NCBI RefSeq assembly: GCF_021026315.1
Contig: NZ_JAJNCX010000003.1
Location: 310,001 to 374,000, forward strand
Reading direction: 5' to 3'
From: Rhizobium sp. C4
Lineage (GTDB): Bacteria; Pseudomonadota; Alphaproteobacteria; Rhizobiales; Rhizobiaceae
Length of the DNA stretch: 64,000 nucleotides
Every line of letters starts with the position of its first letter. Position 1 is the first letter of the stretch. Both the position numbers and the translations under genes were made by a program. The notes below the pieces were generated by a model. That model searched no databases. It saw only the letters and a program-made list of their open reading frames with translations, and was not told the origin of the DNA. Below are positions 26,878 to 36,325 of the stretch, piece by piece.

Positions 26878-27561
26878 TCACTCGGAGCCGCTGTTTTCCA
26901 CGGCGCTATCGTCCCTGCGAAGCGGGCGGAAGCTCCAGCGGTGCAGCATGCAGCCGCCCACCATCGTGATCGCGGCACGATGCTCGGCCGTCGCATATCC
27001 GGCATGGCGTTCGAAGCCATAGGCCGGATAGACGAGGCCGGCACGCGTCATCATGCGGTCGCGCGTCACCTTGGCAATGATCGAGGCTGCAGCGATGGAG
27101 ATTGAACGCGCGTCGCCCTTGACGATTGCCTTGCCGGGACAATGCAGCCCTGCGGGCACATCGCGCCCGTCGATCAGTGCATAGTCCGGCTGCACGGTGA
27201 GAAGCAGCAGCGCCCGGCGCATGGCATCAAGGCTCGCCTTGCGAATGTCGGTCCGGTCGATCGTGGGGGCGCTGGAGGAGGCGATGGCAACGCTCGCGGT
27301 CGCCATGATCTCATCGAAGAGATATTCGCGCTGCGCCATGCTGAGCTGTTTGGAGTCGTTCAGTCCCCTGGGGGCGGCCCGCTTGTCGTGGAAGATGACG
27401 GCGGCGGCCACGACCGGCCCCGCCAGCGGACCACGCCCGGCCTCATCCGCGCCCGCAACCTGCGAAAAGCCTTCGCGACGCGCCATGTCCTCGAAGGCGA
27501 AATCCGGCCCATCGGGGAGGGCGAAAAGAGTGGGGGAATCGGCGGGCACGCGTTTGATCAT
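26878..27561 (-). CDS. rnhB: ribonuclease HII
   Basis: 227 residues. Removes ribonucleotides from DNA and RNA of RNA-DNA hybrids. Catalytic acidic residues: Asp39 and Glu40 in [12 protein letters not shown], Asp131 in ALIDGRD, plus the downstream [10 protein letters not shown] motif. ATG 27559-27561 fits the family; a 12-residue upstream extension is unlikely. It lies 110 bases downstream of the radical SAM gene on the same strand. Confidence 0.95.
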   Translation of the reverse strand: MIKRVPADSPTLFALPDGPDFAFEDMARREGFSQVAGADEAGRGPLAGPVVAAAVIFHDKRAAPRGLNDSKQLSMAQREYLFDEIMATASVAIASSSAPTIDRTDIRKASLDAMRRALLLLTVQPDYALIDGRDVPAGLHCPGKAIVKGDARSISIAAASIIAKVTRDRMMTRAGLVYPAYGFERHAGYATAEHRAAITMVGGCMLHRWSFRPLRRDDSAVENSGSE

Positions 27562-27671
27562 GCGGCGATTTTGGCATGCCGCGCCGATTCCCCGCAAGTC
27601 CCGGCGGAGAGGCGGTCCGCCGGGTGAGCAGCCGTGAAGCGGGGAACATCACGGCGACTGGAGAGCAAAGA

Positions 27672-28829
27672 TCACAGTAAGGACAGCTGCACGCCTGATC
27701 CAAGCGGCGGGACGAAGAGATCGTCGCGCAAGGGCAGGCGCTGCTGGTCGAGACCCAGCCGCTTGCAGGCCATCTGGAAGCGGCGATGGATCTGCCAGGC
27801 ATAGGGCCCGGCGCCCTTCATCCGCTTGCCGAATTCGGCGTCATAATCCTTGCCATCGCGCATCGAGCGCACCAGCGACATGACATGGCGATAGCGGTCC
27901 GGATAGTTGCGCAGCAGCCAGTCGCGGAAGAGCGGACTGACCTCGAAGGGCAGGCGCAGGATCACATAATTCGCTTCCCGCGCACCGGCCGTCTTCACGC
28001 TTTCCAGCACCCGCTCGATCTCGTGGTCGTTCAGGCCTGGAATGATCGGTGCCATCATTGCACCGACGGGAATGCCGGCCTCCGAAAGCTCGCGGATCGC
28101 TTCCAGCCGCTTTGCTGGCGTTGCGGCGCGCGGCTCCATGGCGCGGGCCAGCGGGCGGTCCAGCGTCGTCACCGAGAGCGCGACCTTTGCCAGCCCCTTC
28201 TGCGCCATCCGGGAGAGAATATCGATGTCGCGGGTGACAAGCGCCGACTTCGTCACGATCGTGACCGGATGATGCGCCGTCTCCAGGATCTCGAGAACCT
28301 GGCGCATGATCCGCCATTCCTTCTCGATCGGCTGGTAGGGGTCCGTGTTGGTGCCGATGGCGATCGGCCGCGGCTTGTAGCCGGGCTTGGAAAGCTCGCG
28401 TTCCAGAAGCTTGGCGATATCGGGCTTGGCAAACAGCTTGGCCTCGAAGTCGAGCCCAGCCGAAAGGCCCATGTAGGAATGCGTCGGCCGCGCGAAGCAA
28501 TAGATGCAGCCATGCTCGCAGCCGCGATAGGGGTTGATCGAGCGGTCGAAGGGAATATCGGGCGACTCGTTGCGCGTCAGCGCCGTGCGCGGCTTTTCCA
28601 CCTGCACTTCGGTCTTGAAAGGTGGCAGTTCCTCGGGGATGTCCCAGCCGTCGTCGGTCCGCGTGCGCTCCAGCGTCTCGAAGCGGCCCGCCATGTTGAG
28701 GGCCGAGGCACGGCCGCGCCGGCGGTTGATCTCGATGCGCGCACCGGATGCGTTTGCCAGCGCTTCGGCCATGTCTGCCCTGTGCGAGGGCGCGAAAGCA
28801 CCCTCGGCAAAATCCGTTCGAATTGCCAT
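27672..28829 (-). CDS. PA0069-family radical SAM protein
   Basis: 385 residues. The radical SAM cluster motif is CEHGCIYC at 104-111 (CxxxCxxC spacing), close to the SplB/spore photoproduct lyase group. Conserved GTNTDPYQPIEKEWRIMRQ, KSALVTRDIDIL and APIIPGLND agree with the PA0069 family, whose reaction is not known. The ATG follows AAGGAG. The family often sits near rnhB in alphaproteobacteria. Confidence 0.9.
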   Translation of the reverse strand: MAIRTDFAEGAFAPSHRADMAEALANASGARIEINRRRGRASALNMAGRFETLERTRTDDGWDIPEELPPFKTEVQVEKPRTALTRNESPDIPFDRSINPYRGCEHGCIYCFARPTHSYMGLSAGLDFEAKLFAKPDIAKLLERELSKPGYKPRPIAIGTNTDPYQPIEKEWRIMRQVLEILETAHHPVTIVTKSALVTRDIDILSRMAQKGLAKVALSVTTLDRPLARAMEPRAATPAKRLEAIRELSEAGIPVGAMMAPIIPGLNDHEIERVLESVKTAGAREANYVILRLPFEVSPLFRDWLLRNYPDRYRHVMSLVRSMRDGKDYDAEFGKRMKGAGPYAWQIHRRFQMACKRLGLDQQRLPLRDDLFVPPLGSGVQLSLL

Positions 28830-28974
28830 CGGAAACTCCTTGGCGACCAGACTCGCCGCCGTTTCAATGACTATATTCCTATCGCGAAAAAGAGAACAAG
28901 ACAAGAACAAACTTGCGGGCAGCCCCGATGACAGAATTGTGGCATTTCATGCTGCAATGCGTTAAATCGGTTTC

Positions 28975-29505
28975 ATGCTGACGATCATCATGGAATGCAG
29001 AGATCAGGAGACAGAGGCGGCGCATACGCTGAATGCGCTGGTGTCCGGTGCTGTCGAGGGCCTCGTTTCGGATGTTCTCATTCTCGACAAGGGCTCGAGC
29101 GACGGCATCCAGAAGCTCGCCGAAGCGGCGGGCTGCCGCTATTACGACGACTGGGACATGAAGGACGTGCTGGACGCTGCGCGCGGCGATTGGCTGTTTC
29201 TCATCGAACCGGGCGCCCGGCCGCAACCCGGCTGGATCGAGGAAATCTTCGAATACGCGTCCGTGACCCGCGACCCGGCACGGTTTTCCGATTCCCGAAC
29301 CTTTAGAAAGCCGTTCCTCAAGCGCATCGGCCGCAAGCGCTCGGCGCTGGAAAATGGCGTCATCCTCACCAAGCGTCAGGCGATTTCCATCGTCCGCACC
29401 GGCTTTGATCTGGAGACGTTGGCCTCGGGGCTGAAGAAGCGCGTGCTGCGCTCCGAAATCATTCCGGCCTGGGTGACGGCGCGCGAGCGCGCACTGGCCG
29501 ACTGA
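28975..29505 (+). CDS. family 2 glycosyltransferase-like protein
   Basis: 176 residues, shorter than usual GT2 enzymes. The N-terminus MLTIIMECRDQE and the segment VLILDKGSSDGIQKLAE resemble the GT-A nucleotide-binding start, but the metal-binding DxD is replaced by EPGARPQPG, so transfer activity is uncertain. No membrane segment is visible. It ends one base before the moaB stop and is divergent from the radical SAM gene. Confidence 0.7.
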   Translation: MLTIIMECRDQETEAAHTLNALVSGAVEGLVSDVLILDKGSSDGIQKLAEAAGCRYYDDWDMKDVLDAARGDWLFLIEPGARPQPGWIEEIFEYASVTRDPARFSDSRTFRKPFLKRIGRKRSALENGVILTKRQAISIVRTGFDLETLASGLKKRVLRSEIIPAWVTARERALAD

Positions 29506-30057
29506 TCACTTGGGCTGGCCGCGCCTCAGATGCTCGTCCAGCCGCGGCATGATCTCCACGAAATTGCAGGGCATGTGGCGATAGTCGAGCTGCCCCTTCA
29601 GAATGCCGTCCCAGGCGTCCTTGCAGGCGCCGGGTGATCCCGGCAGGACGAAGATGAAGGTCGCATTGGCAACGCCACCCGTGGCGCGCGACTGGATCGT
29701 CGAGGTGCCGATCTTGTCGTAGGAAATCCGGTGGAAGACTTCCGAGAAACCATCCATCCGCTTCTCGAACAGTGGCTCCAGAGCTTCCGGTGTCACATCG
29801 CGCCCGGTAAAGCCGGTGCCGCCGGTGGTGATGACGACATCGATATCGTCCTGTTTCGTCCAGGCTTCGACGCGGGCGCGGATCAGCGCCTTGTCGTCGG
29901 TCACGATGGCGCGGTCGATCAGCGTGTGCCCGGCGTCCAGAACCCGCCCCTGCAGCGTATCGCCCGACTTGTCGTCGGCAAGCGTTCGCGTGTCGGAGAC
30001 GGTCAGGATCGCAATGCCGACGGGGATGAAGGGCCGCGTCTCGTCAAGTCCGGGCAT
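29506..30057 (-). CDS. moaB: molybdenum cofactor biosynthesis protein B
   Basis: 183 residues of the MoCF/MogA fold. VGIAILTVSDTRTLADDKSGD and the molybdopterin-binding TTGGTGFTGRDVTPEA are clear, and ATGGVANATFIFVLPGSPGACK is the second conserved part. Known role of the fold: adenylation of molybdopterin (Mog-like) or a related step. The start overlaps the end of ispE by 14 bases, so the two are probably co-transcribed. Confidence 0.93.
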   Translation of the reverse strand: MPGLDETRPFIPVGIAILTVSDTRTLADDKSGDTLQGRVLDAGHTLIDRAIVTDDKALIRARVEAWTKQDDIDVVITTGGTGFTGRDVTPEALEPLFEKRMDGFSEVFHRISYDKIGTSTIQSRATGGVANATFIFVLPGSPGACKDAWDGILKGQLDYRHMPCNFVEIMPRLDEHLRRGQPK

Positions 30058-30949
30058 CGTTCATGTCTCCGATTCCAACCGTGCGGGTCTGCATGAAGAA
30101 CCATTGCGGCCGTGCTGCCGTCAGCCGCTCCAGACTCTCGCTCGCCTGCTCTTCCCGCTCATAGAGCGCAAAGCAGCTTGCACCCGAACCGGACATCCTG
30201 ACAAGGGCAGCGCCGGAATCCTGCATCAAGCCGGAGAGTTCGGCAATGCGGCTTTGCAGCTGCCGCGCCGGCGGTTCCAGATCGTTGCGGAGGCTCGCCA
30301 GCCAGGCAAGCCAATCGCCCGTGCCGGAGAGGACGGGCAGCGCTCCCATCGACGGATTGTTCTTCTCCGTCAGCCGCTGGAACACCTGCGGCGTCGAAAC
30401 CGGCTGCAGGGGATTGGCAACAATGCCGTGGAAGGAGGGCATGCCGGGCAGGAGGGCAAGGTTTTCGCCGACGCCGCTGGCCATCAGCGGCCTGCCCACC
30501 ATGCACATCGGAATGTCCGCACCAAGCTTCAGGCTCAGCTTGTCGAGCGTCGCCGCCGCCGGTGCTGCATGCCAGTGGCGCAGCAGCGCGCGCAAGGTCG
30601 CCGCCGCATCCGCAGAGCCGCCGCCGATGCCGGACGCGACCGGCAGGTTCTTTTCGAGATGAATGGCAACAGGTGGGGCGCTCAGCCCCTCCTCGGCGAG
30701 TGCCTCGCGCAGCGCATCGCGCGCCCGGAGCACCAGATTGCCGTCGGATCCGCCGGCTTCCCGCGACAGACCCTGCGAGAAGCGGCCGGACATCGAGAAT
30801 GAATCCTCCGGCGCCGCATCGACCGTCACGACATCGCCGGCGTCAGAGAAGGTCACGACCGTTTCGAGGAGATGATAGCCATCCTCGCGCTGCCCGGTGA
30901 CGTGCAGCGCAAGATTGATCTTCGCCGGGGCGATTTCAGTCAGAGCCAT
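30044..30949 (-). CDS. ispE: 4-diphosphocytidyl-2-C-methyl-D-erythritol kinase
   Basis: 301 residues, GHMP kinase of the MEP isoprenoid pathway. Lys10 in APAKINLALHV and Asp in GADIPMC are the catalytic pair; LPVASGIGGGSADAAA is the ATP loop. The product feeds IPP/DMAPP, used by the polyprenyl synthase encoded nearby. It overlaps moaB downstream and follows the TPR protein gene by 27 bases on the same strand. Confidence 0.96.
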   Translation of the reverse strand: MALTEIAPAKINLALHVTGQREDGYHLLETVVTFSDAGDVVTVDAAPEDSFSMSGRFSQGLSREAGGSDGNLVLRARDALREALAEEGLSAPPVAIHLEKNLPVASGIGGGSADAAATLRALLRHWHAAPAAATLDKLSLKLGADIPMCMVGRPLMASGVGENLALLPGMPSFHGIVANPLQPVSTPQVFQRLTEKNNPSMGALPVLSGTGDWLAWLASLRNDLEPPARQLQSRIAELSGLMQDSGAALVRMSGSGASCFALYEREEQASESLERLTAARPQWFFMQTRTVGIGDMNDART

Positions 30950-30976
30950 GGCGAAATGTCCTATACGGTTGCCCGG

Positions 30977-32830
30977 TCAGGACTTCTTGCCCGGCGCATC
31001 GGCTGCGGGCGTCTGCATGGCCTTTTCGGCGTCCGCTTCGGCCGGCGTCTTGCCGTTGAGGTCCGGCAGGCCGTCCTTCAGCTTGGCCTTGATCTTGGCT
31101 TCGAGGTCAGGCTCCGGCTTGGCGATCAGCGCACGGTTCCACTGGAAGGTCGCTTCCAGCTTCCGGCCAACCCGCCACAGCGCATCGCCGTAGTGGTCGT
31201 TGATCGTGGCGTCGCCTTCCTTCAGTTGCACGGCGCGCTGAAGCTCGCGCACGGCGTCTTCATACTTGCCGGTGCGATAATAGGCCCAGCCGAGCGAATC
31301 GACGATGTAGCCGTCGTCAGGGCGAAGCTCGACAGCCTTCCGGATCATCGCCATGCCCTCGTCGAGGTTCAGGTTCATGTCGATCCAGGAATAGCCGAGA
31401 TAGTTGAGCACCTGCGGCTGGTCGGGGAAGAGTTCCAGAGCCTTCTTGAAGTTCGGCTCAGCATCCGCCCACTTCTTCAGCCGCTCATAGGCAATGCCGC
31501 GCTGGTAGAAGACCGCCCACTGGCCGCGCGTCGGGTTGGGGCCGATCGCCTTCACCGCGTCGTCATAGGTCGACGCCATGGCGGCATAGTTTTCCTTGTC
31601 GGCATAAACGCTGCCGAGCGCAAGATAGGAGCGGAAGTCGGACGGATCTTCGGCAATCAGCGTCTTGAGATGCTGCTCGGCCTCGTCCGACTTGCCGGTC
31701 TGGCTGAGATCGAGACCCAGCTGCAGTTCCGAAACGCGATGCATCGGCGAGGCGCGGTCGACCTTGCGGTAGAATTCAATCGCCTTTTCCGGCTTGCCGG
31801 CGCCATCGGCCACATTACCGAGAAGGATCATGACATCGGCGCTGTCCGGCGAAAGCGCCAGCGCAGCATTCAAATAGAACGCCACGATTTCCTGCGCATT
31901 GTCGCGCATGCCGATATTGCCGCTGACCGACTGGTTCAGCGCGCTGCCGACGGAGAAGAGCACGGCGCCTGCACCGTCAGCCGGCGTTGCCACCTGCGGC
32001 TTGATCGGCTCGCCCTTTTCGATCATGGCGCGAACGGTCTGGAATGGCGCATAGCGGCCCGTCAGGCCTTCGCCGGACGCCAGTGCATCGAATGCCTTCT
32101 GCTTCTCGCCGGCCTGCGCCTCGAAGCCCGCAAGCGCAATCACGGAACGCACGAAGACGTCCTGTGCAGCCGCGCCGCCTTCCTTGTCGGTGATGGCTTC
32201 GGAGAGATACTTCCGCGCGCCGTCCTTGTCGCCGGCAAGCGCCGACATGACGCCGGCATGATAGTTCTTGAAGATCTTGAACCATTCCGGGCCGTTCAGA
32301 TTGACGACGGTGTCCAGCGCCTCCTTCTTCTTGCCTGCGCCGAAATCGGCCCAGGCGAGGAGAAGCGTGTTCATCATGCGGTCGAGATCGTTCGGCCCCT
32401 TGTAGACGAGGAGCTTGCGCGCCTTGGCATATTGCTTCTGGCGGATCGCGTCGATGCCGAGCGAAAGCGTCGTGACGCGCTCGACAGCCGGATCCTTCTT
32501 CAGCGTCTGGGCGAGCTTGACGCCCTCTTCGAAATTGCCGTTCAGGAACAGGTTGATCATCAACCGCTCCTGGATCTGCAGATTGTTCGGCTCGAAATCG
32601 AGCGCGACGCGGTAAAGATCAATCGCGTTCTTGTGGTCGCCATCGCTGTCGGCGGTAAAGGCCGCGAGATAGGCGCCGGAGAAACTGTCGACCGAGCCGG
32701 GATCGAATTTCACTTCGACTTCCGGCTTGGCAGGCGTGTCCGCCGACTTGGCCCATGCACCGCCTGCGCCGGCCAGAACTGCCGCAAGCGCCGCGCTGCA
32801 AAGAAGGGCCGAAAGTGACAATTTCCGCAT
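30977..32830 (-). CDS. periplasmic tetratricopeptide repeat protein
   Basis: About 617 residues. A signal peptide (MRKLSLSALLCSAALAAVLA...) is followed by at least eight TPR-type helical pairs; the clearest are in the C-terminal half, for example AEPNFKKALELFPDQPQVLN and AVRELQRAVQLKEGDATIND. The C-terminal tail is charged. TPR proteins scaffold complexes; the partner is not evident. The start at 32830 has GAAAGG upstream; an ATG six codons earlier is the alternative. It precedes ispE and moaB. Confidence 0.85.
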   Translation of the reverse strand: MRKLSLSALLCSAALAAVLAGAGGAWAKSADTPAKPEVEVKFDPGSVDSFSGAYLAAFTADSDGDHKNAIDLYRVALDFEPNNLQIQERLMINLFLNGNFEEGVKLAQTLKKDPAVERVTTLSLGIDAIRQKQYAKARKLLVYKGPNDLDRMMNTLLLAWADFGAGKKKEALDTVVNLNGPEWFKIFKNYHAGVMSALAGDKDGARKYLSEAITDKEGGAAAQDVFVRSVIALAGFEAQAGEKQKAFDALASGEGLTGRYAPFQTVRAMIEKGEPIKPQVATPADGAGAVLFSVGSALNQSVSGNIGMRDNAQEIVAFYLNAALALSPDSADVMILLGNVADGAGKPEKAIEFYRKVDRASPMHRVSELQLGLDLSQTGKSDEAEQHLKTLIAEDPSDFRSYLALGSVYADKENYAAMASTYDDAVKAIGPNPTRGQWAVFYQRGIAYERLKKWADAEPNFKKALELFPDQPQVLNYLGYSWIDMNLNLDEGMAMIRKAVELRPDDGYIVDSLGWAYYRTGKYEDAVRELQRAVQLKEGDATINDHYGDALWRVGRKLEATFQWNRALIAKPEPDLEAKIKAKLKDGLPDLNGKTPAEADAEKAMQTPAADAPGKKS

Positions 32831-32992
32831 GAAGAAACCTTTCAACAACGTCCACGGACGCGGACATCAGACGGTCGCGTCGCCGCCTTTATGATTCGGA
32901 CCGAGCATGGCTTTTTTGAAGCAGCGCCGCAACAAATTCCATCCCGCGAGCGGCCGCCTTTCCGCCACTCAAGGCTTTGAGGCGGCCGTGTC

Positions 32993-34009
32993 TCAGCTCA
33001 CCCGCTCGATACAGAAGTCGATGACTTCCAGCAGCGCGGCCTTGAGCTGTGTGTCCGGCAAGGGGGCCAGTGCATCGCGGGCAATCGTGCCGTAGTGGCG
33101 GGCGCGGGTGATCGTGTCGGCAAGGCTGCCATATTTCTTGATGAGACCCAGCGCAATCGCGAGGTTCTCGTCGCTGGACTGGCCTTCCTCGATCGCTCGC
33201 TTCCAGAAGGCACGCTCCTCGTCCGAACCCCGGCGATAGGCGAGGATGACCGGCAGCGTGATCTTGCCTTCGCGGAAGTCGTCGCCGGTGTTCTTGCCCA
33301 GCTCTGCCGTCGTGCCGCCATAGTCGAGCACGTCGTCGACAAGCTGGAAGGCGAGGCCGAGATTCATCCCGTAGGATTTGAGCGCATTGCGAATCGCCTT
33401 GCTTTCGCCGGCAACGATCGGGCCGACTTCGGCGGCGGCGGCAAAGAGGGCCGCCGTCTTGGCGCGGATGACGGCGAGATAGTCGTCTTCCGTCGTTTCC
33501 ATGTTCTTGGCGGCCGAAAGCTGCATGACCTCGCCTTCGGCAATCACGGTGGCTGCCGTGGCCAGAACGTCGAGCGCATCCATCGAGCCGGCATCGACCA
33601 TCATCTTGAAGGCCTGACCGAGCAGGAAGTCGCCGACGAGAACGCTGGCCTGGTTGCCCCAGATCATCCGCGCGGTCGACTTGCCCCGCCGCATGGCACT
33701 CTCATCCACGACGTCGTCGTGGAGAAGCGTGGCGGTATGCATGAACTCCACGGATGCGGCGAGCCGAATATGGTTCTCGCCGACATAGCCGCACAGTTCT
33801 GCCGCAGCCAGCGTCAGCATCGGACGCAGCCGCTTGCCGCCGGAGGAAATGAGGTGATTGGCCACTTCCGGTATCATCTCGACATCCGAGCCGGCCTTCG
33901 ACAGGATCAACTGGTTGACGCGCTGCATGCCGCTCTTGGTCAGGTCCACGAGTGGCTTGACCGATGCCTGTTTGTTTTTGTTTTCTTCAAGCGGTATGAC
34001 GACGCCCAA
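32993..34009 (-). CDS. trans-polyprenyl diphosphate synthase (octa/decaprenyl type)
   Basis: 338 residues. Builds the side chain of ubiquinone from IPP; rhizobia make CoQ10, so decaprenyl product is expected. The first aspartate-rich motif is LLHDDVVDES and the second is LVDDVLDYGG. GGKRLRPML is the IPP-binding region. TTG at 34007-34009 is the best start, with AGGAG eight bases upstream and the family N-terminus GVVIPLEENK following. It is divergent from the DUF2007 gene with 104 bases between. Confidence 0.92.
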   Translation of the reverse strand: MGVVIPLEENKNKQASVKPLVDLTKSGMQRVNQLILSKAGSDVEMIPEVANHLISSGGKRLRPMLTLAAAELCGYVGENHIRLAASVEFMHTATLLHDDVVDESAMRRGKSTARMIWGNQASVLVGDFLLGQAFKMMVDAGSMDALDVLATAATVIAEGEVMQLSAAKNMETTEDDYLAVIRAKTAALFAAAAEVGPIVAGESKAIRNALKSYGMNLGLAFQLVDDVLDYGGTTAELGKNTGDDFREGKITLPVILAYRRGSDEERAFWKRAIEEGQSSDENLAIALGLIKKYGSLADTITRARHYGTIARDALAPLPDTQLKAALLEVIDFCIERVS

Positions 34010-34113
34010 CGAAAGCACTCCTGCTATTATGTCAGCCGACAATAGCGAAGGGGCCAAAGGTGCGGCAAGAGGCGAATTGCCTCGCGGACCAGTTTTTAAG
34101 GAGAATAAGGACC

Positions 34114-34347
34114 TTGGAAGAGCTTGTGCGGACGAATGATCCGGTTCTGATCTCCTTTCTGGAAAGCCTGATGCGGGATGCCGGCATTGTCTGCATGGTT
34201 GCCGACCAGACGATGAGCATTCTGGACGGATCCATCGGTGCGATTCCCCGCCGCGTCCTGGTCGACAGCGACCGCATCGAGGAAGCCCGTTCGATCGTCA
34301 CAGACGTGGGCCTCGGCGCCGAGCTCAGGGACAGGAAGCCGACGTGA
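34114..34347 (+). CDS. DUF2007 family protein
   Basis: 77 residues, starting EELVRTNDPVLISFLESLM after a TTG codon. AAGGAG lies 10 bases upstream. The family is a small putative signal-transducing/metal-binding-like fold of unknown role, commonly next to the tRNA methyltransferase-like gene. Its stop overlaps the GTG of the next gene by four bases, so translation is coupled. Confidence 0.85.
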   Translation: MEELVRTNDPVLISFLESLMRDAGIVCMVADQTMSILDGSIGAIPRRVLVDSDRIEEARSIVTDVGLGAELRDRKPT

Positions 34348-35129
34348 CCGTCGAGACGATCGATGCCTTCCATTTCGGCAAGTTCTACGTCGTCCAGCCG
34401 GCGACGGGCGGACACCGTTCGGGCATGGACGCCATGCTTCTTGCCGCCATGGTCGCGGGCGACGGAAAACTGAAGGTTGCCGACCTTGGCGCCGGAGCAG
34501 GGGCCGCCGGCCTCGCCGTGGCCTCAAGGCTTCAACAGGCGGAGGTGACGCTTGTCGAGCGCTCGCCAGACATGGCGGCCTTTGCCCGCAAGTCGATTGC
34601 CCTTGCGGAAAATGCGCATGTCGCATCGCGCGTTTGCGTCATCGAGGCCGATGTGACCTTGCGGGGCAAGGCACGCGTGGCAGCGGGGCTGGAAGACGAG
34701 GTCTTCGACCACGTCATTATGAACCCGCCGTTCAACGCCGCCGCTGATCGTCGCACGCCCGATGCGCTGAAGGCGGATGCCCATGCGATGACGGAAGGCC
34801 TGTTCGAGAGCTGGATCAGAACCGCCGGTGCCATGTTGAAACCGGGCGGCGAACTCTCGTTGATTGCCCGCCCGGAATCGATTGCCGATGTGATCGCTGC
34901 CTGCGGCCAGCGCTTCGGCGGGCTGCAGGTCACGCTCATCCACCCGCGGGACGGGGAGCCGGCGATCCGGATGCTGGTGTCGGCGGTGAAGGGGTCCCGC
35001 GCCCGGCTTGTCTTCCGTGCACCGTTCATCATGCATGAGGAGGGGCATCACTTCTCCTCCTTCGTCGATAATCTCAACAATGGCCGCGCCGCTTATGCCC
35101 GCCTTGGACGCAAGCGCAGCGCCAGATAA
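34344..35129 (+). CDS. SAM-dependent methyltransferase, TrmN6-like
   Basis: 261 residues. The SAM motif I is VADLGAGAGAAGLAVA. NPPF in HVIMNPPFNAAAD marks N6-adenine/amino methyltransferases, and the N-terminus with GHRSGMDAMLLAA matches tRNA1(Val) m6A37 methyltransferases. The target is inferred from that family. GTG start, coupled to the DUF2007 gene. Confidence 0.9.
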   Translation: MTVETIDAFHFGKFYVVQPATGGHRSGMDAMLLAAMVAGDGKLKVADLGAGAGAAGLAVASRLQQAEVTLVERSPDMAAFARKSIALAENAHVASRVCVIEADVTLRGKARVAAGLEDEVFDHVIMNPPFNAAADRRTPDALKADAHAMTEGLFESWIRTAGAMLKPGGELSLIARPESIADVIAACGQRFGGLQVTLIHPRDGEPAIRMLVSAVKGSRARLVFRAPFIMHEEGHHFSSFVDNLNNGRAAYARLGRKRSAR

Positions 35130-35219
35130 GGCCGGCAGGGCGATTTTCGCCTCGTTCCATTGCGTTTTTGCTGCTGATCCCTACATCTCCTGTCAGCACA
35201 CGCAATTGAAGGCATCTCG

Positions 35220-36086
35220 ATGAAAGACCTGTTCCGCCGTTATCTTCCCGCCCGTTTCCGCAAGGAGGAGACGGTTATCCCGGTGGTTCGGTTGCAGGGA
35301 ACGATCATGGCAGGCGGCAGCCAGTTCCGCCCCGCGCTCAATCTCGCAAGCGTGGCGCCTGCGCTGGAAAAGGCCTTTGCCTCGAAGAAATCCTCAGCTG
35401 TCGCCATCGTGGTGAATTCGCCCGGCGGTTCGCCCGTGCAGTCGCGGCTGATCTATCGCCGCATTCGCGATCTTGCTGCCGAGCACAACAAGAAGGTCTA
35501 TGTCTTCGCCGAGGATGTGGCGGCTTCCGGCGGCTACATGATCGCGCTCGCCGGCGATGTCATCATCGCGGATGAAACCTCCATCGTCGGCTCCATCGGC
35601 GTCGTGTCGGGCGGCTTCGGCTTTCCGGAGCTTCTGAAGAAGATCGGCGTCGAGCGCCGCGTCTACACGGCCGGTGAAAACAAGGCGATCCTCGATCCGT
35701 TCCAGCCGGAAAAGGAAGCCGATATCGAATATCTGAAGACGCTCCAGCTCGAGATCCACAAGGTCTTCATCGACATGGTGAAACAGCGTCGCGGATCCAA
35801 ACTCGTTGATGATCTGACGATCTTCTCCGGATTGTTCTGGACCGGCGTCAAGGCGAAGGAACTCGGCCTCATCGACGGTCTCGGACATGCGCGTGAAGTT
35901 CTGCGCCGCGACTTCGGCGACAAGGTGAAGCTCGAACTCGTCTCCGGCCAGCGCTCGCTCTTCGGCCGCCGCGTGCCGGGCGTCAATGTCGGCAGCGATA
36001 TCGGGGCCGCAGCCGGGGAGGGTGCGATTGCAGCCCTTGCGCAGACGGCGGAAGACAAGGCATTATGGGGTCGGTTCGGGCTGTAA
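35220..36086 (+). CDS. S49-family serine peptidase (SppA/SohB-like)
   Basis: 288 residues. The Ser/Lys dyad is Ser103 in VAASGGYMIAL and Lys155 in YTAGENKAILDPF; NSPGGSPVQ forms the oxyanion region. There is no clear signal peptide, only a weak hydrophobic stretch near the N-terminus. Members degrade signal peptides or membrane protein fragments. The ATG follows GGCATCTCG. A small membrane protein gene follows 24 bases later. Confidence 0.9.
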   Translation: MKDLFRRYLPARFRKEETVIPVVRLQGTIMAGGSQFRPALNLASVAPALEKAFASKKSSAVAIVVNSPGGSPVQSRLIYRRIRDLAAEHNKKVYVFAEDVAASGGYMIALAGDVIIADETSIVGSIGVVSGGFGFPELLKKIGVERRVYTAGENKAILDPFQPEKEADIEYLKTLQLEIHKVFIDMVKQRRGSKLVDDLTIFSGLFWTGVKAKELGLIDGLGHAREVLRRDFGDKVKLELVSGQRSLFGRRVPGVNVGSDIGAAAGEGAIAALAQTAEDKALWGRFGL

Positions 36087-36110
36087 CAGCCCTGATTTAT
36101 CGAGGACACG

Positions 36111-36302
36111 ATGCCCCAGGCAATCTTCCTGCTGATCATCGCAGCAGGCGTTTACATTTTCTACAAGCGTTTTGTCGCCGAGGCCCGCAAGGCGTCGGAA
36201 CAGGCGAATGCGCGCCGACGCGAAGTCGAAAACGGCGCGCACGGGACCCTCGTGAAGGATCCCGTGACGGGTGAATATCGCCTCAAGAAGGACGATACCT
36301 GA
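36111..36302 (+). CDS. small single-span membrane protein
   Basis: 63 residues. One membrane helix (about 3-19, IFLLIIAAGVYIFYKRF) is followed by a charged cytosolic tail rich in Arg and Glu. The C-terminus LVKDPVTGEYRLKKDD resembles small proteins seen beside the S49 peptidase gene in rhizobia. GAGGACACG precedes the ATG. Function unknown. Confidence 0.75.
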   Translation: MPQAIFLLIIAAGVYIFYKRFVAEARKASEQANARRREVENGAHGTLVKDPVTGEYRLKKDDT

Positions 36303-36325
36303 GCAGCCTTCAGGCCGCCTTGTCC

